Assembly (NCBI RefSeq): GCF_022533585.1
Contig: NZ_CP092827.1
Location: 2,706,001 to 2,770,000 of the forward strand
Origin: Pseudomonas sp. LS.1a
Lineage (GTDB): Bacteria > Pseudomonadota > Gammaproteobacteria > Pseudomonadales > Pseudomonadaceae
Length of the DNA: 64,000 nt
Direction: 5' to 3'
Shown here piece by piece: positions 7,100 to 16,331 of this stretch (the first letter of the stretch is position 1; every line of letters starts with the position of its first letter). Under the pieces are notes generated by a model. That model saw nothing but the letters and a program-made list of their open reading frames with translations. It was not told the DNA's origin and did not search any database. Position numbers and translations under genes: made by a program.

Positions 7100-9095
7100 C
7101 GCGGTTCGCGTAGGCCTGTCGGCGTTGTTCAAAGAGCCGCCGATGACCGTTGTCGAATGGGCGGACAAACATTTTTATCTGTCGTCGGAATCTTCCTACC
7201 AGGAAGGCCGATGGACAACCGCGCCGGTTCAGGTGGCCATCCTCAACGCGATGGGCAATGACCTGATCCGTGAAGTCAACTTCGTGAAGTCGGCGCGCCT
7301 TGGCTACACCAAGATGCTGATGGCGTTCATCGGCTACCTGATCCAGCACAAGAAACGCAATGTGCTGATGTACTGCCCGACCGAGGGTGACGCCGAGGGC
7401 GTCATGAAGCGGCACATTGAGGGCATGATTCGTGATGTGCCGGTGGTCCTCGAACTGGCGCCTTGGTACGGCATGAAGCACCGCGACAACACCCTGGAGG
7501 CCAAGTGTTTTGCCAACCGCAAGATGCTGTGGTGCCTGGGCGGCAAGGCGGCGCGCAACTATCGGGAAAAGAGCCCGGACACCGTCATTTACGACGAGCT
7601 GTCGAAATTTGACGAGGATATCGAAGGCGAGGGCGCCCCGACGTTCCTGGGGGACAAGCGCCTGGAAGGGGCGACATTCAAGAAGTCGATACGCGGTTCG
7701 ACGCCGACCGAGGCGGAGAAATGCCAGATTACCCGCGCCGCCATCGAGTCGCCCCACGACCTGCGGTTCAACATCAAGGCGCCTTGCTGCGGCACCGAGC
7801 TGGTACTGCAGTGGGGTGGCAAGGATGAACCATCGGGCATCAAGTGGCGGCTCAACGACCGCCACGAAGTCGAGGCCGCATGGTATCTGTGCCCCCACTG
7901 TCAGGGTGGCACGTTCGAGTATCACGAAATGGTTACGGCGGCCGCTGAGACGGGCCGCTGGGTGTGCGAGCGTTCGGGAATCTGGACCCGCGACAGCATG
8001 GAGTGGTTTGACGCCTCGGGGGAGCCGACCGTAACGCCGCGCTCGGTGACGTTCAGCGTGTGGACGGGCTATTCAACCTTCACTACCTGGGTGGATATCG
8101 CCACCGACTTTGTGAAGGTCGGCAAGGACCGGGGCAAGCTGAAAACCTTCGTTAACACCACCCTCGGGGAAGTGTGGGAGGAAGACCAGGGCGAAAAACT
8201 CGACTGGGAGCAGCTGCGCGACCGCCGCGAGGTGTTTGGCGAAGTGCCCGCCAGGGCGGTGGCCTTGTTCGGTGGGATCGACACCCAAGACGACCGCTAC
8301 GAGGGCCGAGTTTGGGCTTACGGCCCCGGCGAGGAAGCGTGGTTGGTGCACCGTTTCATTCTCACCGGTGACCCGGCCAGTATCGAGCTGCGCCGCAAGG
8401 TCGGCCGTGAGCTTCACCGTCACTTCAAGCGCGCCGACAGCACTGTCATGCGCGTGGAGCGCTGGTGCTGGGACTCGGGCGGCCACTACTCCGATGAGGT
8501 GCGCGCTGAGAGCCGCAAACATGGCGTGCAGTGGGTGATCCCGATTTTCGGAGCCAGCACCTACGGCAAGCCCATTGCCAACTTCCCGCGCAAGAAAGAC
8601 AAGCGCAGCAAGGTCTACCTGACCGAGGTCGGCACCGACAACGCCAAGGAGCTGATTTACAGCCGCTTGAAGCTGCAGCCGGACGGGCCGCGCCCGGTGC
8701 CTGGTTGCATCCACCTCCCAGCCGACGAGCTGATCTGTGACGAAAACGAGCTGCAACAGCTGACCAGCGAGCGCAAGAAATGGGCGGTGATCAAGGGCCG
8801 GCGCGTCATGCGCTGGGATGCCGGCGGCCGCCGTAACGAAGCGCTCGATTGCGCCGTGTATGCCCTGGCCGCGCTGCGTATCAGTCAGCAGCGGTTCGGC
8901 CTGGACCTCGATCTGTTGGCCAGCCAGAACCCCGACACCGGGGTATGGGAAGTGGAAGACGACGAAGACGACGCGCCCCAGCCGGAGGCGCCGCCGTCAC
9001 CGGCTGAGTTGCCGGCACCGGCGCCTGCGTCTGAGCCGGAACCCCAACCCGCCGGCGGCGATTGGATCAATACAGGAGGCAGCGGATGGCTGTAA
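7062..9095 (+). CDS. Terminase large subunit (lambda GpA family)
   Basis: 677 residues, the normal size for GpA. The ATPase part has the atypical Walker A (VKSARLGYTKM) and YCPTEGDAEGVMKRH following it. The DELSKF segment is the Walker B region, and FGGIDTQDDRYEGRVWAYG near residue 405 starts the endonuclease domain with its acidic residues. The enzyme cuts concatemeric DNA and drives it into the prohead. ATG 7062 is preferred to TTG 7059. The C-terminal 50 residues are a Pro/Glu-rich tail. Confidence 0.93.
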   Translation: MSSFQPWMTNLANAVRVGLSALFKEPPMTVVEWADKHFYLSSESSYQEGRWTTAPVQVAILNAMGNDLIREVNFVKSARLGYTKMLMAFIGYLIQHKKRNVLMYCPTEGDAEGVMKRHIEGMIRDVPVVLELAPWYGMKHRDNTLEAKCFANRKMLWCLGGKAARNYREKSPDTVIYDELSKFDEDIEGEGAPTFLGDKRLEGATFKKSIRGSTPTEAEKCQITRAAIESPHDLRFNIKAPCCGTELVLQWGGKDEPSGIKWRLNDRHEVEAAWYLCPHCQGGTFEYHEMVTAAAETGRWVCERSGIWTRDSMEWFDASGEPTVTPRSVTFSVWTGYSTFTTWVDIATDFVKVGKDRGKLKTFVNTTLGEVWEEDQGEKLDWEQLRDRREVFGEVPARAVALFGGIDTQDDRYEGRVWAYGPGEEAWLVHRFILTGDPASIELRRKVGRELHRHFKRADSTVMRVERWCWDSGGHYSDEVRAESRKHGVQWVIPIFGASTYGKPIANFPRKKDKRSKVYLTEVGTDNAKELIYSRLKLQPDGPRPVPGCIHLPADELICDENELQQLTSERKKWAVIKGRRVMRWDAGGRRNEALDCAVYALAALRISQQRFGLDLDLLASQNPDTGVWEVEDDEDDAPQPEAPPSPAELPAPAPASEPEPQPAGGDWINTGGSGWL

Positions 9096-9298
9096 CAACT
9101 GCGCAGGACATGGTTGATATCTACCTGCAGGCCGAGCTCGACCTGCTGGAGGGTGGTAAAGACGTACAGATCAACGGCCGACGCATGACGATGGCGGAGC
9201 TTCCGCAGATTCGCGCAGGCCGACTGGAGTGGGAGCGCCGGGTATCGGCCGAGGCCCGCAGGGGCCGTTCGGGGCATTCCCTGGCGGTGTTCGGATGA
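9086..9298 (+). CDS. Head-tail joining protein (lambda GpW-like)
   Basis: 70 residues, matching the usual size of GpW. Features include VDIYLQAELDLLEGGKDVQINGRRMTMAEL and an Arg-rich second helix. GpW plugs the filled head so the tail can attach. ATG 9086 has an AGGAGGC ribosome site and overlaps the terminase end by 10 bases. The stop overlaps the portal start (ATGA). Confidence 0.85.
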   Translation: MAVTTAQDMVDIYLQAELDLLEGGKDVQINGRRMTMAELPQIRAGRLEWERRVSAEARRGRSGHSLAVFG

Positions 9299-10863
9299 TC
9301 GGGGAGCTGCTGGACCGGGCCATTGCGCCCTGGGCGCCCAAGAAGGCCTTGGAGCGCATGCACGCCCGTAGCGTGATCATGGCCTACGATGCCGCCAAGC
9401 CCTCACGGACCCATAAGGCGATACGCGAGACCCGCAGCGCTGACGCGGCTCTGCAGCCGGCGCTGCAATCCATCCGCGAGCAAATCCGCGCCTTGGAAGA
9501 GAACCACGACCTTGTCACGGGTCTTTTTGATCGGATGGACGAGCGCGTTGTGGGCGGCCCAGGCATTGCTGTTGAACCTATCCCATTGCGTTATGACGGC
9601 ACGGTGCATACCGCGTTTGCGGCGGCGATCAAAGCGGCCTGGGCGGAATGGTCGCTCAAGCCCGAGGCGTCCGGCGAACTGACCCGGCCGCAGGTCGAGC
9701 GCCTGGTGTGCCGCACCTGGTTGCGTGACGGCGAGGCTCTGGCGCAGATGCTGCAGGGCAGCGTGCCCGGCTATGAGCATCTGACAAGCGTACCGTTTGC
9801 CCTGGAGTTGCTGGAGCCGGATTACCTGCCAATCGGCTACAACGATTTCGGCAATGGCATTGTCCAGGGCGTCGAGCGCAACGCGTGGCGCCGGGTGAAG
9901 GCCTATCACCTGCTCAAGCAGCACCCCGGCAGTCTGGGGGCGCTGAACTTTGCACAAAGCACCAAGCGCGTGCCGGCCGAGCAGATGATTCACATTGCCC
10001 ACCGCAAGCGCATTGGACAAAACCGGGGCGTGCCGCTGCTGCATTCGGTCTTGATTCGCTTGGCGGATATCAAGGATTACGAGGAAAGCGAGCGCGTGGC
10101 CGCGCGGATCAGTGCGGCCTTGGTGATGTACATCAAGAAAGGCACGCCAGACGATTTCGTGCTGCCCGGCGTTGGCCAGCAGCAGGCGCAACGGTCGTTC
10201 AACTTCGCGCCCGGTATGGTGTTTGACAACCTGCTGCCAGGCGAGGAAGTGGGCACGGTCGAGAGCAACCGACCGAACCCGTTCCTTGAGGGCTTCCGCA
10301 ACGGTCAGCTTAAAGCCATTGCCGCCGGTGCGCGCAGCACCTATTCGAGCGTGGCCCGCAGCTACGACGGCACCTATTCGGCGCAACGCCAGGAGCTGGT
10401 CGAGGGCCAGCTGGGCTACGACCTGCTGCAGCACGAATTCATCGACTACTGGTGCCGGCCGGTGTACCGCGCCTGGCTGCGTATGGCGGTCATGAGTGGT
10501 CACCTCAAGCTGCCACCAGACGTTAACCCCCTGACGCTCTACGGCGCGTTTTATCAGGGGCCTGTTATGCCCTGGATCAACCCAGTGCATGAGGCGACCG
10601 CGTGGGAACTTCTGGTCAAAGCCGGCTTTGCCGACGAGGCCGAGGTGGCGCGCTCGCGTCAACGCAACCCCTCGGAACTCAAGGCATCCCGCACGGCGGA
10701 AATCCAGCAGAACCGGGAGGCCGGGCTGGTTTTCAGCTCGGATTACTACCACCAGACCTACGGGGTAAAGCAAGGAAATGAGCCAACCGATGGCAACAAC
10801 GAGCCCGCCGATGTGGATGGCTCCACAAGGGTCGACGGGGCCGGCAACCAATCCGGCGAGTAG
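9295..10863 (+). CDS. Portal protein (lambda GpB family)
   Basis: 522 residues. It forms the ring at the head vertex through which DNA enters and leaves. Family features include an early helical region ending in HDLVTGLFDRMDERVVGGPG, the W-rich core and the SYDGTYSAQRQELVEGQ segment typical of lambda-type portals. ATG 9295 overlaps the GpW stop by four bases; longer frames upstream are shadows of that gene. The 3' end overlaps the protease-capsid gene by 86 bases, unusually long. Confidence 0.92.
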   Translation: MIGELLDRAIAPWAPKKALERMHARSVIMAYDAAKPSRTHKAIRETRSADAALQPALQSIREQIRALEENHDLVTGLFDRMDERVVGGPGIAVEPIPLRYDGTVHTAFAAAIKAAWAEWSLKPEASGELTRPQVERLVCRTWLRDGEALAQMLQGSVPGYEHLTSVPFALELLEPDYLPIGYNDFGNGIVQGVERNAWRRVKAYHLLKQHPGSLGALNFAQSTKRVPAEQMIHIAHRKRIGQNRGVPLLHSVLIRLADIKDYEESERVAARISAALVMYIKKGTPDDFVLPGVGQQQAQRSFNFAPGMVFDNLLPGEEVGTVESNRPNPFLEGFRNGQLKAIAAGARSTYSSVARSYDGTYSAQRQELVEGQLGYDLLQHEFIDYWCRPVYRAWLRMAVMSGHLKLPPDVNPLTLYGAFYQGPVMPWINPVHEATAWELLVKAGFADEAEVARSRQRNPSELKASRTAEIQQNREAGLVFSSDYYHQTYGVKQGNEPTDGNNEPADVDGSTRVDGAGNQSGE

Positions 10864-12835
10864 CTGGTACAGCATGCGTGCCGGCGTTCAGGTCGGCAGC
10901 GTTGATCTGGACCTGTTCGGCGAGATCGGCGCCGAGGGGATTACCGCGCAGCAGTTCGCCAACGATCTGCGCGCGCTCGGTGACGTGTCACAGATCAATC
11001 TGCGCATCAATTGCCCTGGCGGCGCGGTGTTCGAGGGCATGGCCATCTACAACCTGCTCAAGCACCACAAGGCCCGCAAGGTCGGCACCGTCGTGGCGCT
11101 GGCGGCGAGCATGGGTAGCGTGGTGCTGATGGCGTGCGACGAGGTCCGCATTCCGGCCAACGCCATGATCATGATTCACAAGCCCTGGGGCATCCAGGGT
11201 GGCAACGCCGAGGCCATGCGCAGCTATGCAGACCAGCTGGATATGTTCGGGGCCAGCATGACAGCCGCCTACACCGAAAAGACCGGCAAGACCGCCGAGG
11301 AAATCGACGGGCTGCTGAGCGCTGAGACCTGGATGACCGGCACCCAAGCAGTTGCCCTGGGTTTTGCCGATGTCCTGCTAGAGCCGGTCGAGGCGTTCGG
11401 CAAAATCACTTCCAACCGTTACAAGGATTTCATCAACATGCCACCAGCAGCCCAACAGTTCTTCGCTCCCCAGGGTTCGACCACCGTCGTTCCTCCCGCG
11501 ACTCCCCCGGCCACCCCGCCACAAACCCCTGTCGAAACCGTCGAGCAAATCCAGGCGCGGGTGCTGGCCGCCGACGCCACGCGCCGTACCAGTATCACCG
11601 CCGCGTTCGCCCCGTTCGCTGCGCATGCTGCGCTGCGCGATACCTGCCTGAACGACACCAACTGCACCGTCGAGCAGGCCAACGCCAAGCTGCTGGCCGC
11701 CATCGGCCAGGCGACCACCCCCACCGGCTCGCTCGGCCACCCTGGTCATGTCTCCAACGGCAACCTGGTGGGCGACTCGGTGCGCGCTTCGCTGTACGCC
11801 CGGATCGGCCTCGGTGAGCTGCAACCGGACAACCGCTACAACCACATGAACCTGCGTGAGCTGGCCCGTGCTTCGCTGGATGGTCGCGGCATCAACGTGT
11901 CGAGCCAGAACATCGTCAACATGGTCGGCATGGCCTTCACCCACAGCTCCAGCGACTTTGGCCGCATCCTGATGGATGCCGCTTACAAGTCGCTGCTGAC
12001 AGGTTGGGAGGAAGCGGAAGAAACCTACCACCTGTGGACCAAGAAAGGCCGTCTCGGTGACTTCAAGGTTTCCAACCGTGTAGGCCTGGGTCAGTTCTCG
12101 TCGCTGCGTGAGGTGAAGCCGGGGGCGGAGTACAAGCACATCACCCTGGGCGATACCGGGGAGACCATCCAGCTGGCCACCTACGGCGAGATTTTCAGCA
12201 TCAACCGCCAGGCCATCATCAACGACGACCTCGACGCGCTGACGCGCATTCCTGCCCTGATGGGGCAGGCGGCGCGGGCCACCATCGGTGACTTGGTGTA
12301 TGCCCTTCTGATCGACAGCCCGAAGATGAGCGACGGAAAACCGCTGTTCGACGCGTCCCGTAACAACCTGTTCGGCGCTGGTTCCAAGCTGTCGCTGGAG
12401 GCCCTGAGCGCAGCCAAGACCGCCATGCGCCTGCAGCAGGCCGTCGTGGCCAAGGGCGCCAAGGCTCGCCCACTGAACATCCAGCCGGCGTATGTGATTA
12501 CCCCGGTGGCGCTGGAGGACAAGGCCAAGCAAATCATCAACTCGGCATCGGCACCGGGTACTGACAGCAACGCCGGGATTGATAACCCGATTCGCGGTTT
12601 CGCCAAGGTGATCGGTGAGCCGCGCCTGGACGCGGCATCCGCCAGCGCCTACTACATGGCGGCCAAGCAAGGTTCGGACACCATCGAAGTGGCCTACCTG
12701 GACGGCATCGAGCAGCCGTATTTCGAGACGCACGAAGGCTTCACCAGCGATGGCATGGCCACCAAGGTGCGAATCGACGCCGGCGTTTCGGCGCTCGATG
12801 CCCGTGGCCTGAACAAGTCGACCGGCGCGAACTGA
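10778..12835 (+). CDS. Prohead protease / major capsid fusion protein
   Basis: 685 residues. Residues about 35-215 are a ClpP/S49-like head maturation protease with catalytic Ser111 (AASMGS) and His134 (MIHKPW). A Pro/Thr-rich linker follows near 228-265, then a capsid domain from about 330 to the end. Cleavage between the parts during head maturation is expected from the family. In lambda, protease-scaffold (C) and capsid (E) are separate genes; here there is one frame with no stop between. ATG 10778 follows CAAGGAA; a start further in, near the MRAGVQVGS segment, is possible and would shorten the overlap with the portal gene. Confidence 0.9.
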   Translation: MSQPMATTSPPMWMAPQGSTGPATNPASSWYSMRAGVQVGSVDLDLFGEIGAEGITAQQFANDLRALGDVSQINLRINCPGGAVFEGMAIYNLLKHHKARKVGTVVALAASMGSVVLMACDEVRIPANAMIMIHKPWGIQGGNAEAMRSYADQLDMFGASMTAAYTEKTGKTAEEIDGLLSAETWMTGTQAVALGFADVLLEPVEAFGKITSNRYKDFINMPPAAQQFFAPQGSTTVVPPATPPATPPQTPVETVEQIQARVLAADATRRTSITAAFAPFAAHAALRDTCLNDTNCTVEQANAKLLAAIGQATTPTGSLGHPGHVSNGNLVGDSVRASLYARIGLGELQPDNRYNHMNLRELARASLDGRGINVSSQNIVNMVGMAFTHSSSDFGRILMDAAYKSLLTGWEEAEETYHLWTKKGRLGDFKVSNRVGLGQFSSLREVKPGAEYKHITLGDTGETIQLATYGEIFSINRQAIINDDLDALTRIPALMGQAARATIGDLVYALLIDSPKMSDGKPLFDASRNNLFGAGSKLSLEALSAAKTAMRLQQAVVAKGAKARPLNIQPAYVITPVALEDKAKQIINSASAPGTDSNAGIDNPIRGFAKVIGEPRLDAASASAYYMAAKQGSDTIEVAYLDGIEQPYFETHEGFTSDGMATKVRIDAGVSALDARGLNKSTGAN

Positions 12836-12856
12836 CCGGCCGGCGTTACCCATAAC

Positions 12857-12878
12857 ACCCCGCGCTTGCGGGGTTTGT
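12857..12878 (+). terminator. Terminator-like hairpin after the capsid gene
   Basis: ACCCCGC-gctt-GCGGGGT stem followed by T-rich sequence, then TTTCTGGAGC as ribosome site of the next gene. Four similar hairpin plus ribosome-site modules occur in the late operon. Confidence 0.6.
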
Positions 12879-12899
12879 TGTTTCTGGAGCAGAGAAATC

Positions 12900-13214
12900 A
12901 TGAGTACCAACTATGTGAGCAACGGCAAGACCGTGACCCTGCCGGCACCGACTGGCGGGTCTGTCGCTGGTATCCCGCAGGTGATTGGCGATCTGGCGGT
13001 GATTCCGCTGCAAAGCGGCTCCAAGGGCGCAGCCATCACCTACCACACCAGCGGCGAATGGGATGTGCCGGCCGCCGCCGGCATGCTGGTTGGCAGCAAG
13101 GTGAGCGTGCTGGATGGCCAGCTGGTGCCACCGGAAACCGCAGAATCCAAGCCGTTCGGCAAGCTGACCAGCAATGTGGCCAACGGCTTCGCCTCTGTGC
13201 TGATTGTGCAGTAA
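12900..13214 (+). CDS. Head decoration/capsid cement protein (DUF2190 family)
   Basis: 104 residues, Gly/Val/Ala-rich and beta-strand-prone, starting MSTNYVSNGKTVTLPAPTGG. This is the standard form of DUF2190 proteins, which bind the outside of lambda-like capsids. It follows the capsid gene directly and has a strong ribosome site (TCTGGAGCAGAGAAATC). The stop overlaps the next start (TAATG). Confidence 0.85.
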   Translation: MSTNYVSNGKTVTLPAPTGGSVAGIPQVIGDLAVIPLQSGSKGAAITYHTSGEWDVPAAAGMLVGSKVSVLDGQLVPPETAESKPFGKLTSNVANGFASVLIVQ

Positions 13215-13582
13215 TGGACCGCCCGAGCATGCGCGAGCGGATGGCAGCGCGCACCGGCCGGGCTCTTGTCCGTGTGGGTGACCGCGCAAAGCTGGAGGAC
13301 GGCACCGAGGTGCTGGGCCTTTTCGATAACCCGGCCCTCGATCCCCAGTTGGGCAGCAAGCGTGCGGCCAAGGGCATCGACGCGGCCGAGCTGGACGAGC
13401 CACGGTTTACGGTGCTGTCGGCCGACGCCGCACGCCTGCCCAGGGGCGCCGCCCTGACCATCGAACTGCCGCCCCATGAGGGCGGTGGCCCTTACACCGT
13501 GGTACGGCCAGAAGCTACCGGCGACGGCATGGTTGCCCTGGTGCTGGAGGTGGAGCATGCAAGAACCGCCGATATCTTCTGA
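13214..13582 (+). CDS. Head-tail joining protein (lambda GpFII-like)
   Basis: 122 residues. Size, position after the decoration protein and the pattern of an N-terminal helix with Arg residues followed by a beta-rich domain suit the Phage_attach/GpFII group, which provides the docking surface between head connector and tail. The start ATG 13214 shares a base with the stop before it. Family assignment is by context and general likeness, so another neck protein is possible. Confidence 0.6.
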   Translation: MDRPSMRERMAARTGRALVRVGDRAKLEDGTEVLGLFDNPALDPQLGSKRAAKGIDAAELDEPRFTVLSADAARLPRGAALTIELPPHEGGGPYTVVRPEATGDGMVALVLEVEHARTADIF

Positions 13583-14123
13583 CGAGCCGCCGGTGATCCC
13601 CAGCGAGCTGAAACAGCTGCATGACGCAATGACCGCGACCCTGCAGGCCGAGCTGCCGCAGTTCCAGCTGATCGAGGCCTACCCCAAGCTCATCAAAGAG
13701 GGCATGGCACTGCCGGCGCTGCTGTACGCGGCGACCAATTTTGCCCCCGGCGATGACCCCGGCGACGGCCGCCTGTGCCTCAAGGTGACGTTTGAGGCGT
13801 TGGTGCTGCTGGAGTCCAGCCGCGCCTTGGCGCCTCTGCAGGCGGCCATTCTGGCCAGCAAGTTGATGAAGGTCCTGCAGCAGCAGTATTGGAAACTCGA
13901 CTTTGTCGGGCCAACCGAAAACGCGCAGGCCATGCCGGCAGAGTTCGTGCCCGAGCTGGCCCGCTGCGTCGGTTGGGCGGTGCAGTGGCAGCAGGACGTT
14001 TACCTGGGGGATACCGAATGGCCCTGGGAGAACGAGCCGCCTGGCTCGCTGGTGTTCTCCTTTGACCCCGACACTGGCCCCGGCAACGAGGACCAGTATC
14101 GAGAGCCGGAGGCGCTGGGATGA
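13557..14123 (+). CDS. Phage tail terminator/completion-like protein
   Basis: 188 residues, no signal or membrane segment. It has an N-terminal helix (ELKQLHDAMTATLQAELPQF), then a beta-rich middle and an acidic C-terminal tail with WPWENEPPG. Position between the neck protein and the tail spike fits a minor tail or tail-completion protein such as those near lambda Z and U. ATG 13557 lies after CTGGAGGTGGAGC. It overlaps both neighbours, the next by four bases (ATGA). Confidence 0.55.
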   Translation: MQEPPISSDEPPVIPSELKQLHDAMTATLQAELPQFQLIEAYPKLIKEGMALPALLYAATNFAPGDDPGDGRLCLKVTFEALVLLESSRALAPLQAAILASKLMKVLQQQYWKLDFVGPTENAQAMPAEFVPELARCVGWAVQWQQDVYLGDTEWPWENEPPGSLVFSFDPDTGPGNEDQYREPEALG

Positions 14124-14701
14124 GTTACGCGGCCGCGCAGATGGACCGCATGCTGGCTGGCTTGGTGATCCCCTGTTACGTCGTGGCGGTCGACCTGGTC
14201 GCCGCCAGGGTACGGGTCACTGACGGCGGAGACTGGACGAGCGCCTGGGTGCGCTGGCATGCCATCGCCGCCGGCAAGGCCCGCCACTGGCGTGCGCCGA
14301 GCCTGGGCGAGCAGGGCGTGCTGGTGAGCCCGAGCGGCGAGCCCGCACAAGGGACGTTCGTTCCTGGGCTCTACGGCAACGCCGGCCCGCCGCCGGATAA
14401 TCGTGATCATGTCGAGGTGTGGCGGTTCGACGATGGCGGCTCCCTCGTCTACGACTGGGCGGCCAACAGCTACACCATCAAGCTGCCCAGCGGCACGGTC
14501 AACATCGAGGTCGGCAGCAGCAAGGCGGTTATCACCGGCGCCGCGATCAACGCCGAGTCGGCCGCGATCAAGGCCAAGGCGCCGGCCATCACCCTGGAGG
14601 GCAGCGTCGAGATTGTCGGGCCGTTACGCGTAACGGGCGACATCTTCGGCCTCGGCAAAATCATCGACACCGCCGGCAACACGGCGAATCACAAACACTG
14701 A
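14120..14701 (+). CDS. Baseplate spike protein (P2 GpV-like)
   Basis: 193 residues. N-terminal OB-fold part with GEQGVLVSPSGEPAQGTFVPGLYG, then a repetitive beta-helix (INAESAAIKAKAPAITLEGSV) and an apex ending NTANHKH. The final His-x-His resembles the metal-binding tip of contractile-tail spikes that pierce the outer membrane. This is the first gene of the P2-like tail module. A 16-base perfect palindrome (14621-14636) lies in the coding sequence of the beta-helix. Confidence 0.88.
   Translation: MSYAAAQMDRMLAGLVIPCYVVAVDLVAARVRVTDGGDWTSAWVRWHAIAAGKARHWRAPSLGEQGVLVSPSGEPAQGTFVPGLYGNAGPPPDNRDHVEVWRFDDGGSLVYDWAANSYTIKLPSGTVNIEVGSSKAVITGAAINAESAAIKAKAPAITLEGSVEIVGPLRVTGDIFGLGKIIDTAGNTANHKH
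14621..14636. repeat. Late-operon palindrome copy 2
   Basis: Perfect 16-base palindrome CCGTTACGCGTAACGG inside the spike gene, read in a different frame (L-R-V-T). Confidence 0.85.
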
Positions 14702-14702
14702 C

Positions 14703-14720
14703 AGCCCGCATTCGCGGGCT
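14703..14720 (+). terminator. Terminator-like hairpin after the spike gene
   Basis: AGCCCGC-attc-GCGGGCT stem followed by TTGTCTTTTC and a CTGGAGC ribosome site for the next gene. Confidence 0.6.
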
Positions 14721-14743
14721 TTGTCTTTTCTGGAGCATCACAT

Positions 14744-15025
14744 ATGGCAGTCAAGAAAACCGCCGAGACTGACGCGGCAGCGGATGCGGCCGAATCCGCA
14801 GTTGTACCTGGTGCCGACGGCACCGACACCGTCGTTGCAGCCGCTGAGCCGGCCGGCGTGACCTTCACCGACCGCGTTTTCACCTCGCGCTCGCTGTTCC
14901 TGCAGGCCGGTGACGACCTGCGCGAGTTCAAGGTGCAGGCCGGCCGCGTGACCGTCCAGGCCGACGACGCCGAGGCGCTGGCGTTCCTGCGTGGCCATGC
15001 CGATCTGCAGCAGCTGGACGGCTAA
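14744..15025 (+). CDS. Small phage protein in the baseplate module
   Basis: 93 residues. The N-terminal 40 are Ala/Asp-rich and low in complexity; the rest reads VTFTDRVFTSRSLFLQAGDDLREFKVQAGRVTVQADDAEALAFLRGH, a compact beta/helix unit. No family recognised. It sits between the spike and the gp25-like protein, two bases from the next gene, so a baseplate or assembly role is likely by context only. Confidence 0.6.
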   Translation: MAVKKTAETDAAADAAESAVVPGADGTDTVVAAAEPAGVTFTDRVFTSRSLFLQAGDDLREFKVQAGRVTVQADDAEALAFLRGHADLQQLDG

Positions 15026-15027
15026 GC

Positions 15028-15354
15028 ATGATTGGCCTGGACCGCAGGACCGGCCAGAAATCCACCGGCCTCGATCATCTCAAACAGTCGATTGAGGACA
15101 TCCTGACCACGCCCTTGGGTAGTCGCCGCATGCGGCCTGAATACGGCTGCAACCTGCGCCGCTTTGTCGACCTGCCGGTTAACGAGGGCTGGAAAAGCGC
15201 CGTACAGGCCGAGGTGGCCCGCGCCCTGGGTCGCTGGGAACCGCGTCTGCAGCTGGAACGGGTCAAGGTCGTTTCCGTGCTCGATGGTCAGATTGGTCTG
15301 GTGCTGACGGGCCAGTACCTGGGCAACTCGGCCGTCGTGGAGGTGAGCGCATGA
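15028..15354 (+). CDS. Baseplate wedge protein (P2 GpW / T4 gp25-like)
   Basis: 108 residues with the family pattern LDHLKQSIEDILTTPLGSRRMRPEYGC near residues 15-41, where LGSR.MRPEYG is the hallmark of gp25-like baseplate proteins. It links wedge and hub and helps start sheath assembly. It overlaps the next gene by four bases. Confidence 0.9.
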   Translation: MIGLDRRTGQKSTGLDHLKQSIEDILTTPLGSRRMRPEYGCNLRRFVDLPVNEGWKSAVQAEVARALGRWEPRLQLERVKVVSVLDGQIGLVLTGQYLGNSAVVEVSA

Positions 15355-16331
15355 TTGACCTGTCTTTGCTGCCCCCGCCCGATGTGGTGGAAACCCTGGA
15401 GTTCGAGACGCTGTATCAGGAGGTGTTAGGCATCTTCCGTGCTCATATGGGCGACCAGTGGACCGCGCTGTTGGAGTCCGACCCGGTGGTCAAGCTGATG
15501 GAGGTCATGGCCTACCGTGAGCTTATGGTGCGCGCCCGTATCAACGCGGCGGCCAAGGCCAGCTTGCTGGCTTATGCCAAGGGCGCCGACCTGGACAACC
15601 GCGCGGCCGACTACGGTGTGCAACGCTTGACCATTCGAGCGGCTGACCCCGACGCGGTGCCGCCGGTGGAGGCAGTGATGGAAGACGATGAGGCGCTGCG
15701 CTACCGCACGCGCCTGTCACTGGAGGCGCTGTCTGTCGCCGGCAGTAGCGGCGCATACGAGTATCACGCGCTGAGTTCGTCGGCCGAGCTGGTGCACGTT
15801 TCGGTCGATTCGCCCCGGTTTTCCGGGGTGGCGGTGCCAGCCGCGGTTAAGGCGCAGCTGCCGGCCGGGGCCATTGTCGTGGTCTGTGACTACGACGCCG
15901 GCCTGGCTAACCCGCTGCCTGGCGATGTGTCGCTGGCAGTACTGGCCCGGCCTGCTAGCGCCGTGCCCGAGGCGCAGCTGGTGGCCACCGTCCTCAAAGC
16001 GCTGTCTGCCGAGGATGTGCGCCCGGTGACGGATCGGCCGCGCGTGCAGGGCGGCATCCCTAGCGACTTCCAGGTGGAGGCGGTGCTGTGGGTGGAGGAC
16101 GGGCCAGACCCTGACGTTGTCCTTGCGGCGGCCCGGGCCAGCCTGGACAAGGCCATTGCCGCCGCGCGTCGGCTGGAGGGGCAGCTGCCCGTGTCGGCTG
16201 CCTACGCGGCGTTACACGTAACGGGAATCAGCCGTGTCGACCTGGTCAAGCCAGTGGAAGGGGTGGTGTGTGACAAGCGGCATTACCCGCGCGCCACTTC
16301 CATCACCCTAACCACCAAGGTGGTCACATGA
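15351..16331 (+). CDS. Baseplate assembly protein (P2 GpJ-like)
   Basis: 326 residues, the usual GpJ length. The N-terminal LLPPPDVVETLEFETLYQEVL and the ADLDNRAADYGVQRL segment are typical, followed by a repeated beta domain. GpJ forms the baseplate rim. ATGA overlaps join it to both neighbours. A near-copy of the late palindrome (16210-16223, one central mismatch) lies near the 3' end. Confidence 0.9.
   Translation: MIDLSLLPPPDVVETLEFETLYQEVLGIFRAHMGDQWTALLESDPVVKLMEVMAYRELMVRARINAAAKASLLAYAKGADLDNRAADYGVQRLTIRAADPDAVPPVEAVMEDDEALRYRTRLSLEALSVAGSSGAYEYHALSSSAELVHVSVDSPRFSGVAVPAAVKAQLPAGAIVVVCDYDAGLANPLPGDVSLAVLARPASAVPEAQLVATVLKALSAEDVRPVTDRPRVQGGIPSDFQVEAVLWVEDGPDPDVVLAAARASLDKAIAAARRLEGQLPVSAAYAALHVTGISRVDLVKPVEGVVCDKRHYPRATSITLTTKVVT
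16210..16223. repeat. Late-operon palindrome copy 3, one mismatch
   Basis: CGTTACACGTAACG near the end of the J-like gene; the outer arms are intact. Confidence 0.7.

Noticed and set aside
9403..10875. Long minus-strand frame opposite the portal gene
   Set aside because: Antisense shadow typical of high-GC genes; the plus-strand portal protein is clearly recognised and overlaps its neighbours properly.
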